A program made the translations under genes and the position numbers. The notes under the pieces were generated by a model. That model saw only the letters and a list, made by a program, of their open reading frames with translations. It ran no database searches and was not told where the DNA came from. A stretch of 64,000 nt of DNA from Desulfosudis oleivorans Hxd3 (lineage in GTDB: Bacteria > Desulfobacterota > Desulfobacteria > Desulfobacterales > Desulfosudaceae), in contig NC_009943.1 in the NCBI RefSeq assembly GCF_000018405.1, positions 176,417 through 240,416 of the forward strand, written 5' to 3'. Shown here one piece after another: positions 62,508 through 64,000 of the stretch. Positions within the stretch are counted from its first letter, which is position 1, and each line of letters begins with the position of its first letter.

Positions 62508-62954
62508 ATGAAAAAAGCGTTGTCATACAGGCTGTTCAGGCTGGGTGCCATTCCAAAAAAGCTGCGGCCGGAACTTGAATCCGAAGGGATAGTGGTTGCC
62601 GATGAAGGCATGGCCGGCCGGTTTGTCGCAAAAAACGTCAAGGGCCCGGGCCGGCGGTATCGCGGGCGGGTAGAGCTGTTTTCCGGGTGCCTGGCGGTGA
62701 CGCAAAAGCGCGTGGCCTGCTTTACCTATGGAAAACGGCAGATTCATATCGCCGCGGATGATCCGAAGCTATCGGACCTGTTTGTGGATGTTCCCGCGCC
62801 GGACACCCTGCTCATTTCTTTTGAGGCGGCGGATTTCCGGGACGACTGGCGCGGGGTGCTGGCATTCCGGTTTAAAACCCAAAAGGCCCGCCGGTTTTTT
62901 GATGTGCTGACCGCCCTTGGCGCCGGGCGGGGCAGACCCGCATCCGGGGCTTGA
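62508..62954 (+). CDS. Hypothetical protein
   Basis: This 148-residue protein has no signal peptide, no membrane helix and no recognised motif; it is rich in Arg, Val and Phe and looks like a small PH-like beta domain (RYRGRVELFSGCLAVTQKRV, then LLISFEAADF and AFRFKT). It is divergent from the START-domain gene. No strong ribosome site is visible (GAGAGGTC precedes). Confidence 0.6.
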   Translation: MKKALSYRLFRLGAIPKKLRPELESEGIVVADEGMAGRFVAKNVKGPGRRYRGRVELFSGCLAVTQKRVACFTYGKRQIHIAADDPKLSDLFVDVPAPDTLLISFEAADFRDDWRGVLAFRFKTQKARRFFDVLTALGAGRGRPASGA

Positions 62955-63021
62955 AGCGTACCGGCCGGGTGTGCTATAGATAGAAATCTTATAACCCTTT
63001 GCCACAGCAGGAACCGCCGGA

Positions 63022-64000
63022 ATGTCCGCTCCCTATTTCGTGGTATACAATCCGCTGACCTACAAGCTGATGGACCTGATGCCGGCAAAAGACATCACGC
63101 CCGTTGAGGTTATTTCCTACCTTTCCGGCAGAAACGCCCGGGAACTGGACGAGGAAAACTTTCTGGCCTTTATCGATTTTCAGTTGGAAAAGCAGCGGGT
63201 TACCATGGTGGACACCCTGGCCATTGAGATGTATTCGGGCGTCTACATTCAGAACCAGCTGGCAAAGCTTGCCAAAGACCACCTGGTGATCATGCTGGAC
63301 GGCAAGCGCAGGCGGTTTTCCCAAGTGATCGGCGAAAAAAAGCGCCTGCCCCGGGCCGTGTTTATCACCTCCATGAGCTCCAACTTTCCGGCGGCCGCGG
63401 CCGCGGCCCTGGTGTTGAACCACGCGAAAATTCCCGTGGTGCTGGGCGGCATTCACATCTCCACCATGCCCGAGGACGTGGACACCTTTATCCGGGCCTA
63501 TGCCCCCCATCCGGAAATCATCTCCATTGTCAAGGGCTCCGGGGACTCGGCCACCCTGGCCGAACTGCTGGAAGACCTGGACAGCCACCGGCTCAAGCCG
63601 GAATACACCGGCTACCGGTTGATCGAAGACGGCATCTGGGGGGAGTTTCCCAACGTAGAGCCCCTGGAACCCTTAAAAATCGGCATGCTCAACAAGCTGC
63701 CAGGCATCCGGTGGACCGCGCTGAAGGACTTTCGCATCAACCCGGTGGCGCCCTATACCGGGTGCCCTTTTTCCTGCAAGTTCTGCTCCATCTCCACCCT
63801 GCCCAAAAAGCAGCGGGCCGTTCGCCTCCGGGACCCGGACGATTTTATCGAGGAACTGAGGCTGGCCCAGAAGGGGCCGGTGAATTTCAAGAACCGCTAT
63901 TTTTTCTTTACCCCGGACAACCTGCTGCTGGGCAAGAAAAACCTTCACAACCTGCTGGATAAGATCATTGCCAGCGACCTGTGCATCAACTACGCGGTGC
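63022..64000 (+). CDS. B12-binding domain radical SAM protein (3' end beyond window)
   Basis: The first 326 codons are visible. A cobalamin-binding-like Rossmann domain (about 60-200; VFITSMSSNFPAAAAAAL, VVLGGIHIST) is followed by a radical SAM cluster motif CPFSCKFC (about 249-256, C-x3-C-x2-C) with TGCPF before it. Such proteins (COG1032) carry out methylations or rearrangements in lipid or cofactor pathways. The ATG at 63022 follows AGCAGGAA. Confidence 0.85.
   Translation, partial: MSAPYFVVYNPLTYKLMDLMPAKDITPVEVISYLSGRNARELDEENFLAFIDFQLEKQRVTMVDTLAIEMYSGVYIQNQLAKLAKDHLVIMLDGKRRRFSQVIGEKKRLPRAVFITSMSSNFPAAAAAALVLNHAKIPVVLGGIHISTMPEDVDTFIRAYAPHPEIISIVKGSGDSATLAELLEDLDSHRLKPEYTGYRLIEDGIWGEFPNVEPLEPLKIGMLNKLPGIRWTALKDFRINPVAPYTGCPFSCKFCSISTLPKKQRAVRLRDPDDFIEELRLAQKGPVNFKNRYFFFTPDNLLLGKKNLHNLLDKIIASDLCINYAV

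Overview
The window looks like a chromosomal segment of an anaerobic, GC-rich Desulfobacterota bacterium (a sulfate-reducer-type deltaproteobacterium) that degrades hydrocarbons or other acyl compounds. The evidence is the density of ferredoxin-like proteins, QueG-like iron-sulfur proteins, acyl-CoA synthetases and dehydrogenases, TetR regulators of acyl-CoA genes, and above all a type II DMSO-reductase-family molybdoenzyme operon of the ethylbenzene-dehydrogenase type. Such an enzyme has been proposed as the alkane C2-methylene hydroxylase (Ahy) of Desulfococcus (Desulfosudis) oleovorans Hxd3. The window may come from that species or a close relative, but this is inference. No rRNA, tRNA, CRISPR array, intact insertion sequence or prophage was seen.

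Layout. 1-13 kb: a two-RCK potassium channel (cut by the window start), an ADP-forming acyl-CoA synthetase subunit, Tex, an AMP-forming long-chain acyl-CoA synthetase, a TfoX-like protein, an amidase, and a TetR-controlled enoyl-CoA hydratase/SDR pair. This part also holds two gene relics (aminotransferase tail, mobile mystery protein A). 13-18 kb: an ABC-F ATPase, a YheT-like hydrolase, a radical SAM protein, a MITE-like repeat and a SlyD-type isomerase. 18-28 kb: a TetR-controlled run of QueG-like Fe-S proteins, DUF169, C_GCAxxG_C_C, RidA and ferredoxin proteins, then a second TetR/operator/ferredoxin module and a DUF364 protein. 28-32 kb: two paralogous MerR-like regulators around moaA, tatA and an FmdE-like gene. 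32.5-43.6 kb: the molybdoenzyme operon, which encodes a membrane protein, Rieske protein, dicluster ferredoxin, catalytic alpha, heme-b gamma, Fe-S beta and TorD-like chaperone, followed by a split b6-type cytochrome b and an octaheme cytochrome c. 43.7-52.6 kb: a beta-helix lipoprotein, MoeA, two adjacent acyl-CoA dehydrogenases (the second lacking the usual catalytic Glu) and a chemotaxis receptor. 52.9-60.7 kb: MobB, a ModE-like regulator, a molybdate/tungstate ABC transporter, then a second ABC transporter whose ATPase is a close paralogue of the first although its binding protein and permease belong to the SsuA/SsuC type, then a DUF364 protein. 60.9-64 kb: small proteins, a periplasmic START-domain protein and a B12-binding radical SAM protein cut by the window end.

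How it fits together. About 33 kb (28-61 kb) reads as a molybdenum/tungsten enzyme island. It would supply metal uptake (two ABC systems), cofactor synthesis (MoaA, MoeA, MobB), Tat export (TatA), a periplasmic molybdoenzyme with its chaperone, and a membrane electron path through Rieske/cytochrome b and multiheme cytochrome c. Two MerR-like proteins with matching promoter elements are candidates to co-regulate part of it. The separate 18-28 kb Fe-S cluster is the least explained part of the window and a good candidate for an undescribed redox system.
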